58,554 bases of DNA from the NCBI GenBank assembly GCA_016933275.1, contig JAFGBI010000363.1, forward strand, positions 1 through 58,554, read 5' to 3'. A model generated the notes under the pieces. The model was not told the DNA's origin and ran no database searches. It saw only the letters and a program-made list of their open reading frames with translations. Source of the stretch: Polyangiaceae bacterium (lineage in GTDB: Bacteria; Myxococcota_A; Polyangia; Polyangiales; Polyangiaceae). How positions within the stretch are numbered: position 1 is the stretch's first letter; every line of letters starts with the position of its first letter. Both the position numbers and the translations under genes were made by a program. Positions 43,518-52,757 of the stretch are shown one piece after another.

Positions 43518-44723
43518 ATGTCCCACACCGCCTGGCTGGGTGAGGGCGTTGGTCTAGACGTCGTGACGCGCGCCGAGCGGGAGCTCGCGGCGGCCCTGCG
43601 GCGACGCCCCACCGCCGAGGGCAGCCTGGCCGGGTGCCTCAGGGAGCTCGCGTCCGTTTCGCCTCGGCTCCTCCTCGCCCTCGCGGGGGCGGCGGAGGCC
43701 ATGGTTCGTCGCGACACGATGGGACGCCCTCTCTACGTCGGGGCGATCCGGGCGGTCGCGACGCAGGATCCCGAGCGCGCTGGGACCATCCTCGAACGGG
43801 CGTTGGCCCGCGAAGACGCCGGTGGGCTCACCACGCTGTCCGCCTGTGGTGCGATCCCCGTGCCGCACCTCCGAGTCGCGCTCGCCCGGGTGGCGGCGGG
43901 GCGCCATCCGCAGCTCGCGTTTGCCGCGGAGGTCGCCCGGATCGCCCGGGGAGAGACCGACGGCGCGCACATCGCGACGGTGGCGCCGAAGATCAAGGAG
44001 AGTCACCGGCTGGCGCTTTGTACGGAGGTCTTCGTTCCCCTTCGCGCCCGACCGGCCCTCCCCGTCAGCATCGCTGCCGCGCTGCGCGTGCTTCGGGACG
44101 CGGAGCGGCACCTCGGCCGGTGGCTGGTGTTCGCGGAGGTCGCCACTCGGGCTGGCGACCCCGTTCCCCTGGCGGAGGCGAGGGAGCGGTCCACCACGGG
44201 TCCGGAGAGCTCCCGGGTGGCATGGTCGCTGCTCGCCTGGGCCCTCGCCGAGGGACCGCCCCCCGAGGTTCGCCCTAGCGCCGAGCTCGTCGCGCGACTC
44301 AGCGACCGTCCGAGCACGGACCGTGACCCGACCTTCCTGTTTCGTCTCGCCGGCGCTCGCGTTCCCACCGTGCGGGTGTTGCTCGAGCACCTGGCGCGCG
44401 GACCCGGGCTCCGCGATGCCGTTTCCGTGCGGGCCGCGCTCTACCTGGCTCGCGATCACGCTCGGGACGACCTCAGGCGGGCGCTCCTGACCGTGGTGGA
44501 GAGCCGGGAGCTCGAGGCGCTTCGAGGGTTGGCGGCCGCGGCGCTCCAAGAGGTAAGCGAGCCAGGGCAGGGCGACCCGCTGCTCGAACCGCTCTTCCGC
44601 AGCCGGAAGCTCCCGACGGTGACCTGGGCGGTACTGGCGCGGGCGCGGGCGCGGGGATGGTTGCCGGGTGATCTGGTGACCGAAGGACGGGTGCGCCACA
44701 TCGAGCATGGGTGGGCCGAGTAG
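43518..44723 (+). CDS. Predicted helical-repeat (HEAT-like) protein
   Basis: The 401-residue protein is almost all Ala/Leu/Arg/Glu with regularly spaced helices (RAVATQDPERAGTILERAL, HPQLAFAAEVARIA, RHLGRWLVFAEVATRAG, LRRALLTVVESRELEALR), suggesting HEAT- or Armadillo-like repeats. No signal peptide or enzymatic motif is seen. ATG at 43518 lacks a good ribosome site; a GTG at 43563 is an alternative. No relation to neighbouring genes is clear. Real coding is supported by its length and consistent helix periodicity. Confidence 0.6.
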   Translation: MSHTAWLGEGVGLDVVTRAERELAAALRRRPTAEGSLAGCLRELASVSPRLLLALAGAAEAMVRRDTMGRPLYVGAIRAVATQDPERAGTILERALAREDAGGLTTLSACGAIPVPHLRVALARVAAGRHPQLAFAAEVARIARGETDGAHIATVAPKIKESHRLALCTEVFVPLRARPALPVSIAAALRVLRDAERHLGRWLVFAEVATRAGDPVPLAEARERSTTGPESSRVAWSLLAWALAEGPPPEVRPSAELVARLSDRPSTDRDPTFLFRLAGARVPTVRVLLEHLARGPGLRDAVSVRAALYLARDHARDDLRRALLTVVESRELEALRGLAAAALQEVSEPGQGDPLLEPLFRSRKLPTVTWAVLARARARGWLPGDLVTEGRVRHIEHGWAE

Positions 44724-45058
44724 GCGCGAGGTACGGTCGCTCGCCAGCTACGAGTCACCGAAGGGCGGGGACCCGTTCGTCCCGGTTCGGCTCTGGGGGC
44801 CTGTGTGCGTTCACGCCCCAGCCGCCCCGGTCGAAAGCCGCTTCGCTGGCAGGGCGCGACGAGCACCCCACGCCCTCACCCACACGGCTCCGCAGTGCGG
44901 GGCCCGGAGGACGCGGGTCCCGGAGCGCGGGGCGCCGCCAGCGGAGCGGATCTCGGCCGGTCCTGTTGAGTCAGGACTCCGTGAACGGACACGGGGGCCT
45001 CGAGGCAGGCCCGCGGCTCTGCGAGCGGGGCTGGCGGGTCGCGCGGCGAGGACGCGCG
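44724..45058. other. Convergent gap
   Basis: About 335 bases between the convergent helical-repeat and IgGFc-binding-like genes. Extremely GC-rich with short inverted segments (for example GGAGCGCGGGGCGCCGCC near 44935). No gene, repeat or clear terminator. Confidence 0.4.
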
Positions 45059-47077
45059 CTAGCGAAGGACGATCTCTCGCAGCTCCGTCCCGCCAGCGTA
45101 GCCGTAGCTCACGAAGCTATCGAAGCCGTCTACCAGCACGCCGACGGGTCGATCCGCGACGATGCGGTGGACGCCATCGTCCTGGACGCCGGGATCCAGG
45201 CTGACCGCGTCCCCGTCGCGGCGGATCACCGGGAAGCCGAGCTGGCAGGTGTAGACCACGTGCGGCTCGAGCCCCTCCCAGTCTGGGCCCGTCACCGTGG
45301 TGGTCGTGGTGCAGGTGGGGATCTCCGCGATCGGTCGCTCGTCGAGGAAGGTCAGCGTGTCGGGGGGAGCGACGACTCGGATGAAGTCGAAGGCATACTG
45401 GTCTGGGGTCAGGAACACGTAGCTCGTTCGGAATTGCTCGATCGGCGGCACGATCGTGAGACTGGGATCGCCGCCCGGCAGACCTCGCACGATCCCGGCC
45501 GCCTGTTGCGATGGCGTCGTGTGACCGAGGATCACCGGAGCATCGCTGGTCAGGAGGAATGGCTCGACCGCGACAAGGTCCGCATGGTCTCCGATGCCGT
45601 GCAGCGTGATTGCTTGCTGGTCATCGGGGAGGGAGGTCCTGAGGCGAGCGCCATCGGAGGTGCTGGCGACGATCCGGAAGTACTCCGGCTGGTCGATGCG
45701 GCCCAATCCCTCACCGGCAGCCGCGAGCGCGTCGATTCGGTTGGCGGACATGCTCGCGACGAACCCCTTCCCCGCGGTGCGGATCGGATCGAGCTGTTCC
45801 TCGAGGTGGTCGGCGCAGCAATAGCGGCCCGCCATGGTGTCGAAGTAGGGCGCGTCGCTCGCCTCGCTGCCCGTGAAGACGACGACGGGTTCGTCCGCCT
45901 CGATGACGGAGCCGGTGAAGTCGGCGTTGAAATCATCCGTCTCGAGGTTGAGGACGTCGAACCGATCGAGCGTCACCTCCAGGATTTCCCCGGGGCGGAG
46001 CGCGGGCACCGCTGGGAGCCCCAGCGCCGCTGCGTCGTCTGGGGCGGCGCCGATCGACCGCGTCGTGGTCGCAACGCGCACGCGCGTGCTGGGTTGGGTT
46101 CCCACGATGGTGAGAAAGGCTCGGAGATTGGTGGGATGTCTCGGGTCGAAGGTGGTGTTCGGATCGTCCGTGGTGGCGAGTGTCTGGGGCCAACCCAACA
46201 CGACATAGCTCGCGACGAGGTGACCCGGCTCGACCGCGAGCGACTCGACGGGCTTCAGCAACGAGGCGTCGTTCGAGAAGACATCGACGTTGTCGAGGGG
46301 GTTGAACTGGTAGGCGATGATCGGCACGTCGCTCGCGATGCGGAAGGCCGCCCGGGTCAACGCGGTGTGGGTCCCGGCGTCGAAGGCACCCGGGGGGGAC
46401 CCATCGACCTCCCGGGGACCGAGACGGAACACCCGAAGTCCCAGCGCCGGCAGGACGGCGTTTGCCACCTCGACCGGTGTGGCGGGATCCCCCGGCCGAC
46501 CCTCATCGACTTCGACGGTGACCGACGCCGGCAGGTCGGGCTGAGGATTGCTGACCACCACGGCAAACTGCTGCGCCGCTGCGTTGAGATCCATCCCGAC
46601 ATTGGCGTTGTCGAGATCCACCGCCCAGTACTCGCAGCCAACATTGCTGCGCTCGAGGATGGCCTGGTCACAGAGGTTCACGCAGGCGCCTTCACGGCAC
46701 GCCTCGCCTTCTGCGGTGCAGGTCTCGATCGTCGTGTAGTCGTCGCCGTGGTCGTTGCACTGGATGACGTCTGCGCCCGCGCAGTCGAGCTTCGAGGGCT
46801 GGCAGCGGGTACAGGCGAGGAGGGATGGGGCACAGACAAGCCCCTCGCTCCAGCAGTCCTGGAGATCGACCCATCGCGGCTCGTCCCTCACGAGCTCGCA
46901 ACGCTGCAAGGCGGTGCGACAGCGGAGCTCACCGACCCGACAGGTGGCAGGTGGCGGATCCTCGGGCTCGATCCATCGCGTCGCCTCGTCGAAGCCACAG
47001 GCTGGAGTGGCCAAGACGAGCACGAACCCGATCGAGGTGCTCCGCGCGCCAGGCGTTCGCGCCGGGCGGCGATCCAT
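45059..47077 (-). CDS. Lipoprotein with IgGFc-binding-protein-like N-terminal domain
   Basis: The 672-residue precursor has a lipobox-like TPAC after its first hydrophobic segment. Residues ~40-155 are Cys-rich (twelve or more cysteines: CRVGELRCRTALQRC, CWSEGLVCAPSLLAC, CTAEGEACREGACVNLC). Residues ~160-660 follow the IgGFc-binding domain layout seen in vertebrate Fc-gamma-binding protein and many myxobacterial surface proteins: CEYWAVDLDN, FAVVVSNPQPDLPASVTVEV, ASDVPIIAYQFNPLDNVDVFSNDASLL, PVVVFTGSEASD, CCADHLEEQLDP, VILGHTTPSQQAAG. Ligand unknown. It begins 34 bp after the IPT/TIG lipoprotein gene and likely shares its transcript. ATG at 47143 would overlap that gene. Confidence 0.75.
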   Translation of the reverse strand: MDRRPARTPGARSTSIGFVLVLATPACGFDEATRWIEPEDPPPATCRVGELRCRTALQRCELVRDEPRWVDLQDCWSEGLVCAPSLLACTRCQPSKLDCAGADVIQCNDHGDDYTTIETCTAEGEACREGACVNLCDQAILERSNVGCEYWAVDLDNANVGMDLNAAAQQFAVVVSNPQPDLPASVTVEVDEGRPGDPATPVEVANAVLPALGLRVFRLGPREVDGSPPGAFDAGTHTALTRAAFRIASDVPIIAYQFNPLDNVDVFSNDASLLKPVESLAVEPGHLVASYVVLGWPQTLATTDDPNTTFDPRHPTNLRAFLTIVGTQPSTRVRVATTTRSIGAAPDDAAALGLPAVPALRPGEILEVTLDRFDVLNLETDDFNADFTGSVIEADEPVVVFTGSEASDAPYFDTMAGRYCCADHLEEQLDPIRTAGKGFVASMSANRIDALAAAGEGLGRIDQPEYFRIVASTSDGARLRTSLPDDQQAITLHGIGDHADLVAVEPFLLTSDAPVILGHTTPSQQAAGIVRGLPGGDPSLTIVPPIEQFRTSYVFLTPDQYAFDFIRVVAPPDTLTFLDERPIAEIPTCTTTTTVTGPDWEGLEPHVVYTCQLGFPVIRRDGDAVSLDPGVQDDGVHRIVADRPVGVLVDGFDSFVSYGYAGGTELREIVLR

Positions 47078-47111
47078 CCCGCAACGGGCCGACAGCTGGC
47101 GGTGGATAGGG

Positions 47112-49223
47112 TCAGAAGCGGACGTAGAACTCGTCCTCGGCATGCGCCTCCCAGGTTCGGCGCGACAGATCTGCGTAGCTCCAGGTGGCGTAGTCGAAAT
47201 CCGGGATGACCACCGCGGTCACCACGATGGTGAGGGGACCCGGGACGAGCCCGATGTCCTCGTCGAGGGTGGCGAGGGCAGGGAGGGCAGTCTGCGTGGT
47301 TTCCCCCGGGAACACCACGGTCCACGTGACCAGCCCGTTGCCGCTGATGATCTCCACGATGGTCAGGCTCGGGGTGCGCCCGCCCGGCGGATGCTCGATG
47401 GCGAGCGCGGTCCCATCCCACGTTCCGTCGGCCTCCGGGGACACGAGCGCGGGCACCTCGAGGAACCCGTCGATTCCCCAGGTCGTCCCCTCCGAGGTGC
47501 CGCTGAACAGGCCGAGCTCGCTCACGGGAGCCCCTTCGGCGGTTCCCGTGACCGCTCGCACCTCGGTCACGTAGCTCGCTCCCGCAAGTGGGCCAACGAG
47601 CGGTGGCAGGCCCTCGAAGCGGATCGGGTCCGAGGTGGGGAGTCGGCGCGTGACCGGTCCGATGGGCAGGGCGAGGTACTCGCCTTGGCCCGACTGGACT
47701 CCCACCGAGACGACCAAACGATCGGGTCCGCGCCCCGTGGGGGTGGGGGCGTCGACCTGGATTTCGAATGCATGGTCGAGAGGTATGGAGACGTCGAGGT
47801 AGACGTTCTGGGTCGTCTCGTTCAGACGAGCCACGACGCCGCGCACGATCCCCATCGCGTACGCCGTGAACCTGGCCGGGGAGGCGGTCCGGTCCTCGAT
47901 CCCAGCGAGGGCGTAGAGGGTGTGCGTGCCCGGGGGAACCTCGACCGTGAACGGGGAGCCGATCTGCCCCACGTCGTCCTCCGTGACTGCCGCGGTCGCG
48001 CTCGGCAGCGAGAGGGTCCCTCGGAACGTGGCGGAGGCGCGCAGGACGTATGCGGCTCGGCTCGCTCCTCCTTGTGAGGGGCGAGGCACGTTTCCGAAGG
48101 GCGGATGCTGGAATTCGTTCACCTGCGGCCAGAGCAGCTCCCCTTGGACCAGGGTTGTGCGGCTGGACGTGCCGCCGACGTTCGGGATCTCGTTGGGATC
48201 TCCGCACCTCGGCGAGAGCACGGGGTCGAGGTAGAGGGTCACCCGATCGACGGGCACGTCCACCAAGGTCATCGGCTGGTGACACACCGCCGCCGCCGTC
48301 AGCGTGCGGGTCGCCCGCGACTCGGGGTTGGCGAGCTCCGCCCGCCCGTTCGCGTCCGTTTCCGTGGCGGTCGCGAGATCGTCGTCGAGGATCACGAACG
48401 CATTCGGGATGACCTCGCCGGTGTAGCTGTTGAGGACCAGGACGGTGAGCTGGTCGTCGAGGGTGTCGCCGGCGAGGCCGCCGTGATAGCCGTCCTCCGA
48501 GTCGCCATAGGTGAAGGCGTCGAGGACCGTGAGCGACGTCTCCCCGACCGTGAGGGTGACGGGCTTCGTTCCGACCGAACCGGGTGGCGTTGCACAGCGG
48601 ATGAGGTCGGGCCCCGCTATCTCGAGGCCCGCGCACACCTCGCCATCGACCTCGACCTCCATCGACTCGGCGTCCGTGGCGAGGTCGGGTCCAGAGAGCT
48701 CGATCTCCGTGCCACCGCTCGTGGGGCCGCCCGAAGGGCTGACCTCGAACGCATCGTAGGTGTAGGCGCTCACCAGCGTGCGGTGCGTCGATCCGTCGTC
48801 GCCGTTCTGCACCATGACGTCCACGAGGCCCGGCTCGTGCGGCGGGGTGAGGATCTGCACGCGCGTGGCGTCTACCACCGTGAGCGCTTCGGCGGGGACC
48901 TCCGCGCCCCCCAGCCACACTCGCGCGGTCGGTCCGAAGCCGTTGCCCCTCACGAGGGCCGTGCGCCCTCCGGAGGGAGGTCCGTGGGGCGGATCGATAC
49001 CGAGCACCGCATGTGGATCGACGGGCGGGAGATTGTCGAAGGGTTGGTTGCCGACCGACGCATCCAGGGTGGGGGGGCCAGCGTCAGCCGCGAAGTCGAT
49101 GCGTTCGGGCAGGTCGCCACCTTGCGGCAGGATGCACCCCATCGTCAGGGCCGCACCCATGGTGCACAAGACCCATCCCGAGGCCTGGCCGCGCGTACGG
49201 CGCGGGCGCGACGAGATCACCAC
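47112..49223 (-). CDS. Lipoprotein with two IPT/TIG domains and a carboxypeptidase-like beta domain
   Basis: The 703-residue precursor has a lipobox ALTMGC (Cys 30). Two IPT/TIG immunoglobulin-like domains follow at ~70-250 (IDPPHGPPSGGRTALVRGNGF, VSPSGGPTSGGTEIELSGPDL). A carboxypeptidase-regulatory-like beta-sandwich at ~255-330 (VLVLNSYTGEVIPNAFVILDDD) and a long beta-rich region come after. It ends EDEFYVRF. No enzyme motif. TIG lipoproteins of this kind are usually extracellular binding or adhesion modules. GTG start. Co-directional with the IgGFc-binding-like gene, suggesting a paired surface system. Confidence 0.75.
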   Translation of the reverse strand: MVISSRPRRTRGQASGWVLCTMGAALTMGCILPQGGDLPERIDFAADAGPPTLDASVGNQPFDNLPPVDPHAVLGIDPPHGPPSGGRTALVRGNGFGPTARVWLGGAEVPAEALTVVDATRVQILTPPHEPGLVDVMVQNGDDGSTHRTLVSAYTYDAFEVSPSGGPTSGGTEIELSGPDLATDAESMEVEVDGEVCAGLEIAGPDLIRCATPPGSVGTKPVTLTVGETSLTVLDAFTYGDSEDGYHGGLAGDTLDDQLTVLVLNSYTGEVIPNAFVILDDDLATATETDANGRAELANPESRATRTLTAAAVCHQPMTLVDVPVDRVTLYLDPVLSPRCGDPNEIPNVGGTSSRTTLVQGELLWPQVNEFQHPPFGNVPRPSQGGASRAAYVLRASATFRGTLSLPSATAAVTEDDVGQIGSPFTVEVPPGTHTLYALAGIEDRTASPARFTAYAMGIVRGVVARLNETTQNVYLDVSIPLDHAFEIQVDAPTPTGRGPDRLVVSVGVQSGQGEYLALPIGPVTRRLPTSDPIRFEGLPPLVGPLAGASYVTEVRAVTGTAEGAPVSELGLFSGTSEGTTWGIDGFLEVPALVSPEADGTWDGTALAIEHPPGGRTPSLTIVEIISGNGLVTWTVVFPGETTQTALPALATLDEDIGLVPGPLTIVVTAVVIPDFDYATWSYADLSRRTWEAHAEDEFYVRF

Positions 49224-49561
49224 CCGGCAAGGCTAAGACCCCGTGGCAGAAGGGGCAAGCGAGGTTCGCTTCGACGCCACCTCACGAGCGAGCGCCTCAC
49301 GGCCTCTCGGCCGCCCGTGGGATTACCTTCTCCGGCCACGGACCGGGCTCGGGAGCGTTGTCGCGCACGGAGCCCGCGGGGGCCGACCACGGAAGGAGTA
49401 CGTGACCGGTCCCCGAGGGGCGTGCGGGCTGTCAAGCGCTCGGGGGGTAGGTCCACACGAGCCTACCAGATTGGCTCATCGGGAGAGGCCGCGACCGTGG
49501 ATGCGGGTCCAGGTCTTCGACTGGTCCTGGCAATCCACTTGATGGCGGCTCCAGACCAGCA
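49224..49561. other. Upstream region of the IPT/TIG gene
   Basis: About 340 bases with no supported gene between the minus-strand IPT/TIG gene start and repeat copy C. It should contain the promoter of the two-lipoprotein operon; no clear -10/-35 was picked out. A 51-aa-scale open frame is not convincing. Confidence 0.4.
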
Positions 49562-49594
49562 ATCAGGTTGATTGCCGTGTCTAATCAACAACCT
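49562..49594 (-). repeat. Extension module of palindromic repeat copy C
   Basis: ATCAGGTTGATTGCCGTGTC followed by TAATCAACAACCT matches the extension module beside copies B and E, with arms GTTGATT and AATCAAC. Confidence 0.6.
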
Positions 49595-49708
49595 AGAGCA
49601 CCGAACCGGCACCAGACCTCTCCAGAGGCAGCACTGGAAACGCGCCCTCGCCTCGAACAGACGTGTTTTCAGCGCTGCCGTTGCTGTTGGCAACCTGATT
49701 GCTGCTCT
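49595..49708 (-). repeat. Structured palindromic repeat, copy C
   Basis: Full copy, same orientation as copy B. The central stem (GGCAGCACTGGAAACGCGCCC against CGTGTTTTCAGCGCTGCC) and loop (GTTCGAGGCGAG on the minus strand) are present. Its right end GCTCT overlaps the TAG stop codon (49707-49709) of the outer-membrane-type gene. Confidence 0.85.
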
Positions 49709-50807
49709 AGGGCACCACCGCCTCCAGGCTCGCCGCCCCGAAGAGCTCGGGCCGGCCGAAGGTCGCTGCCCGCTCTCCGGCAAGGCGGATCTCCGCTTGG
49801 TGGATGGCCACCACCAGCCAGGAGTCCGCCCTCGCCCGGATCCTTGGGGAGAGCGGGAGTCCAACCCCCCCACGGAGGAATGGCGCGGCCAGCCAAGCCT
49901 GTGCCGTGGTGGCCACCATCGGAGAGTCTGCCCTTCCCGAAGCGTCGAGGTGGGCTGCGGCAAGCCCCAGTCCGAAGCGCGGCATGATCGCGCCCGATCC
50001 AGGACTCCAGGTGGGCCCCAGCCCAACCCATGCGAGGGTCAGTCTGGCGCTGGGGGAGGTGTCTTTCCGTTCCACGTGCCCCACCGCGGCCAAGAGCGTG
50101 GTTTCAATCCCCCAGGCGGATCGGCCGAGTCGTCCGTCGAGGCTGGCAGCCACCCCGTACAACGGTCCGGCGCCGCGGAAGCCGACGGAGCCGACCAAGC
50201 CCACACTCGCCGCGGATGCATCCAGAGATGGCTTCGATGGGGGAGGGACGGATGAGGTTGCGGGGGCGTCGCCGGGCGCGGGTTGGGGGGGAATGGGGAT
50301 CGGTATCAACCCCTCGATCGCTGGCGTTGGCGCCACCTCGCCGCGGGGTGCACGCTCGATGGCCTGGAGCTCCAGCAGGCTGGCGCGGAGCAGCTCCACG
50401 GCCCCCAGCGCGACCTCGCCGTCGTCGTTGGGGTCCCCTTGAACCAGCTCCCGGATGACCGTCTTGCCGGTGACTCGGTCGGCTACCCATACCTCGGCCG
50501 CGCTCCCGGTCTCGACGATTCGGATCGCCGCGAACGCTCCCAGCTGACGGGCTGCCGTCTCCAACGCACCACGTGATGGGTCCTCGAGGGATCCGCTGGG
50601 GACGACGGTCACCGCGACCCCGAGTGCGCGAAGCTCACGCTCGATCCGGATCGTGACCCCGTCGCTCGGCGATCCGGCCACGACGACCACCCGCGGCGGC
50701 GGCTCGGCTGCTGCTGTCATGGAGACGAACAGCCGCACCAGGCCCGCTGCCGCCACCGCGAGGGAACCCGGTGCTAGGCCACGGCGCTGGCGGTTGGTGG
50801 GACTCAT
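49707..50807 (-). CDS. Secreted envelope protein, third gene of an ECF sigma/FecR operon
   Basis: The 366-residue precursor has a signal peptide (ending TAAAE). A domain at ~35-165 begins RVVVVAGSPSDGVTIRIERELRALG and looks like an alpha/beta fold. A Pro/Ser/Ala-rich linker follows (~165-200), then a strand-rich C-terminal half (VGSVGFRGAGPLYGVAASLDGRLG, RLTLAWVGLGPTWSPGSG, FLRGGVGLPLSPRIRARADSWLVVAIHQAEIRLAG) resembling an outer-membrane barrel. Its start overlaps the FecR-like stop by 4 bp. Such triads usually signal envelope state to the sigma factor. The stop codon lies in repeat copy C. Confidence 0.7.
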   Translation of the reverse strand: MSPTNRQRRGLAPGSLAVAAAGLVRLFVSMTAAAEPPPRVVVVAGSPSDGVTIRIERELRALGVAVTVVPSGSLEDPSRGALETAARQLGAFAAIRIVETGSAAEVWVADRVTGKTVIRELVQGDPNDDGEVALGAVELLRASLLELQAIERAPRGEVAPTPAIEGLIPIPIPPQPAPGDAPATSSVPPPSKPSLDASAASVGLVGSVGFRGAGPLYGVAASLDGRLGRSAWGIETTLLAAVGHVERKDTSPSARLTLAWVGLGPTWSPGSGAIMPRFGLGLAAAHLDASGRADSPMVATTAQAWLAAPFLRGGVGLPLSPRIRARADSWLVVAIHQAEIRLAGERAATFGRPELFGAASLEAVVP

Positions 50808-52045
50808 TCCTTCAGTTCATCTACCCCGAGGACGCTCTTGGCGAAAGCGGCGTGCGGGCCGTCCGGGTAGCGGGCAAGATAGCGCTCCGCTGTCGCGCGG
50901 GCCATGGCGTGGTTTCCCGCGGCGTGGTGGGACTCGATCACGCGGCCCTCAGCTTCGCGGGCGAGTGCTCCGCTGGGGTGCTCGGTGAGGTAGGTCTCGA
51001 ACCACTGCGCGGCCTCGCCCGCCGCGGCAGACCGGCCCAGAAGGTACGCCGCCGTGGCGGCCTCGGGGGTACCGGGGAACCGGGCGCGGCAGGCGCCGAG
51101 GGCGGATCTCGACAGATCCGGGCGACCACCGAGGCGGGCGGCTCGCTCGAGGCTCATGAGCTCCGTGGTGGTCCCTCCGCCGAGGATGGCGGAAAACCCC
51201 ACGCGTTCCGCCACGGCGAGCGCCTCGCGGTACTTGCCCGCGCGCTCGAGCTCCACGAAGCTTGGCGGTGGGGCTGCGGCTATTCGGTGCCGAGAGGTCG
51301 AGCCGGAGTCTTCGGACGCTGCGTTGGACTCGAGCGGGAGATCGGTCACGGAGAGGCTCGGGACCTCGCTCGGCGAACCCGACTCCGTCCCCAGCCGTGT
51401 CACCTCGAGCCGAGCATCGGGGATACGGACGCGACAGCGCTGCCCGCGGACTACGCTTCGCCCGCCATCGAGCATGGGTCCCGTCACCCAAACGCTGCCG
51501 CTCTGCACCTCCACGGAGAATTCCTGCGTACTCGGCTGCCAGCTCACCGTCAGTGCCGTTCCCGTCACCTGGACCACGAAGGGCCCCGATTCGAACGCCC
51601 AGTCCGTATCCGTTCGGTGGACGATGTCCGCGTGGATGGCTCCGCGTTCGACCGTGATCCGCGCGCCCTCGGGGTCCACGCTGGCCACGAGCACGCGCGA
51701 GCCACCCTGCACCTCGACCCGGCTTCCATCACCGAAGACCAACGGCTGTGCGCTGTCCGTCGTTGTTTCGAGCCAGGCCCCCGCTTGGGGTCCGTGGTGC
51801 CAGAGGCCGTGCGTCCCGGTCACGACTGCCGTTCCCCCAACCAGAAGCACCACCGCCGCGGCACTCAACCAGAGGCCCCGAAAGTGACCCCTCCGACGAG
51901 CGCCCGTTCTGGCGCTCCTCGCTTGGAAGGCCGCGATCCATCGTTCCTGGCTCCTCGCCTCGTCGAGCACGGGCTCGCTGCGATCGAGGGCGGTCGCCCA
52001 CCTCGCAGCCAGACTCGCCAAAAGACCATCGTGCTCGGTCGTCAC
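50804..52045 (-). CDS. FecR-like anti-sigma factor with helical-repeat tail
   Basis: The 413-residue protein has a cytoplasmic N-terminal part (~1-50), one membrane segment (LWLSAAAVVLLVGGTAVVTG, ~57-77), and a FecR domain outside (AQPLVFGDGSRVEVQGGSRVLV, FVVQVTGTALTVSWQPSTQEFSVEVQSGSVWV). A C-terminal region (~265-410) has TPR-like helices (ARFPGTPEAATAAYLLGRSAAAGEA). GGAGGAG sits eight bases before the GTG at 52045, which overlaps the sigma stop (GTGA). Expected role: hold or activate the ECF sigma factor in response to an envelope signal. Confidence 0.82.
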   Translation of the reverse strand: MTTEHDGLLASLAARWATALDRSEPVLDEARSQERWIAAFQARSARTGARRRGHFRGLWLSAAAVVLLVGGTAVVTGTHGLWHHGPQAGAWLETTTDSAQPLVFGDGSRVEVQGGSRVLVASVDPEGARITVERGAIHADIVHRTDTDWAFESGPFVVQVTGTALTVSWQPSTQEFSVEVQSGSVWVTGPMLDGGRSVVRGQRCRVRIPDARLEVTRLGTESGSPSEVPSLSVTDLPLESNAASEDSGSTSRHRIAAAPPPSFVELERAGKYREALAVAERVGFSAILGGGTTTELMSLERAARLGGRPDLSRSALGACRARFPGTPEAATAAYLLGRSAAAGEAAQWFETYLTEHPSGALAREAEGRVIESHHAAGNHAMARATAERYLARYPDGPHAAFAKSVLGVDELKE

Positions 52046-52683
52046 TTCATCTCCTCCCACCAGGCGCCGAGGGCGGGCTCGTGCTGGGCTCGTTCATGGA
52101 ACGCGCGTTCGGCGCGCGTCAGCCGTCGCTTCACGGTGGCCAAGGACATGTGGCAGGCCTCCGCGGTTTCGATCAGGGTCATTCCGGCGGCGTGGCGCAG
52201 GACGAGGACCATACGATCGTCGACCGAAAGGGAATCGAGCAAGCGGTACAGGGCGCGAAGCGCAGCGAACTCCGCGGGATCCACCCCGTGGTCGGGGGGA
52301 TCGGGGAGCTCGGTGTTCGGCACGATCCGAAGCCAGGCGCGTCGCGCGCGGGACTGGAGCCGGGTCCGGGCCGTTCGCACCGCCACTCCGAGGACGAAGC
52401 TCTCGAGGGCGGAGGGGTCCCGGAGATTGGGGAGAGCCTCCAGGGTTCGCACGAAGGCGTCTTGCATCGTGTCCTCGAGCTCGGAATCAGGACCGAGGAG
52501 GCGGTAGATCAACCCGTGGACCTTGCGGGCAAACCGCGCGTGAAACACCGAGGCCGCGCCCGGGTGCCCGCGGAGCAGCGCTGCCACCATTGCCGCGTCG
52601 TCGCCTTGGAACGGCAGCGAGCGCACTGGGCTTGCCGGCCGGGGCGCCGGGGCGCTCGAGGGGCGTAGGGTCGTCACTAGCAT
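52042..52683 (-). CDS. ECF-type RNA polymerase sigma factor
   Basis: The 213-residue protein has sigma region 2 (~40-105; LIYRLLGPDSELEDTMQDAF with the DxxQDAF-type core) and region 4 (~145-200; MVLVLRHAAGMTLIETAEAC followed by MSLATVKRRLTRAERAF as recognition helix-turn-helix). It directs RNA polymerase to an envelope- or stress-type regulon. It is the first gene of the sigma-FecR-envelope operon and is divergent, by 74 bp, from a lipoprotein gene that may be a target. ATG at 52683; a GTG at 52674 is an alternative. Confidence 0.9.
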   Translation of the reverse strand: MLVTTLRPSSAPAPRPASPVRSLPFQGDDAAMVAALLRGHPGAASVFHARFARKVHGLIYRLLGPDSELEDTMQDAFVRTLEALPNLRDPSALESFVLGVAVRTARTRLQSRARRAWLRIVPNTELPDPPDHGVDPAEFAALRALYRLLDSLSVDDRMVLVLRHAAGMTLIETAEACHMSLATVKRRLTRAERAFHERAQHEPALGAWWEEMK

Positions 52684-52757
52684 CGGGTCTGGCAGTAGGT
52701 CACGCGGGCTCTGCGTTGCGGCTCATGGCACAGACTGAGCCACTTCGGCGAGGAAGG

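Noticed and set aside
46888..48918. A 676-codon minus-strand frame overlapping the two lipoprotein genes
   Set aside because: Arg/Pro/Gly-rich shadow in another frame; the lipoprotein frames have lipoboxes and recognisable domains.
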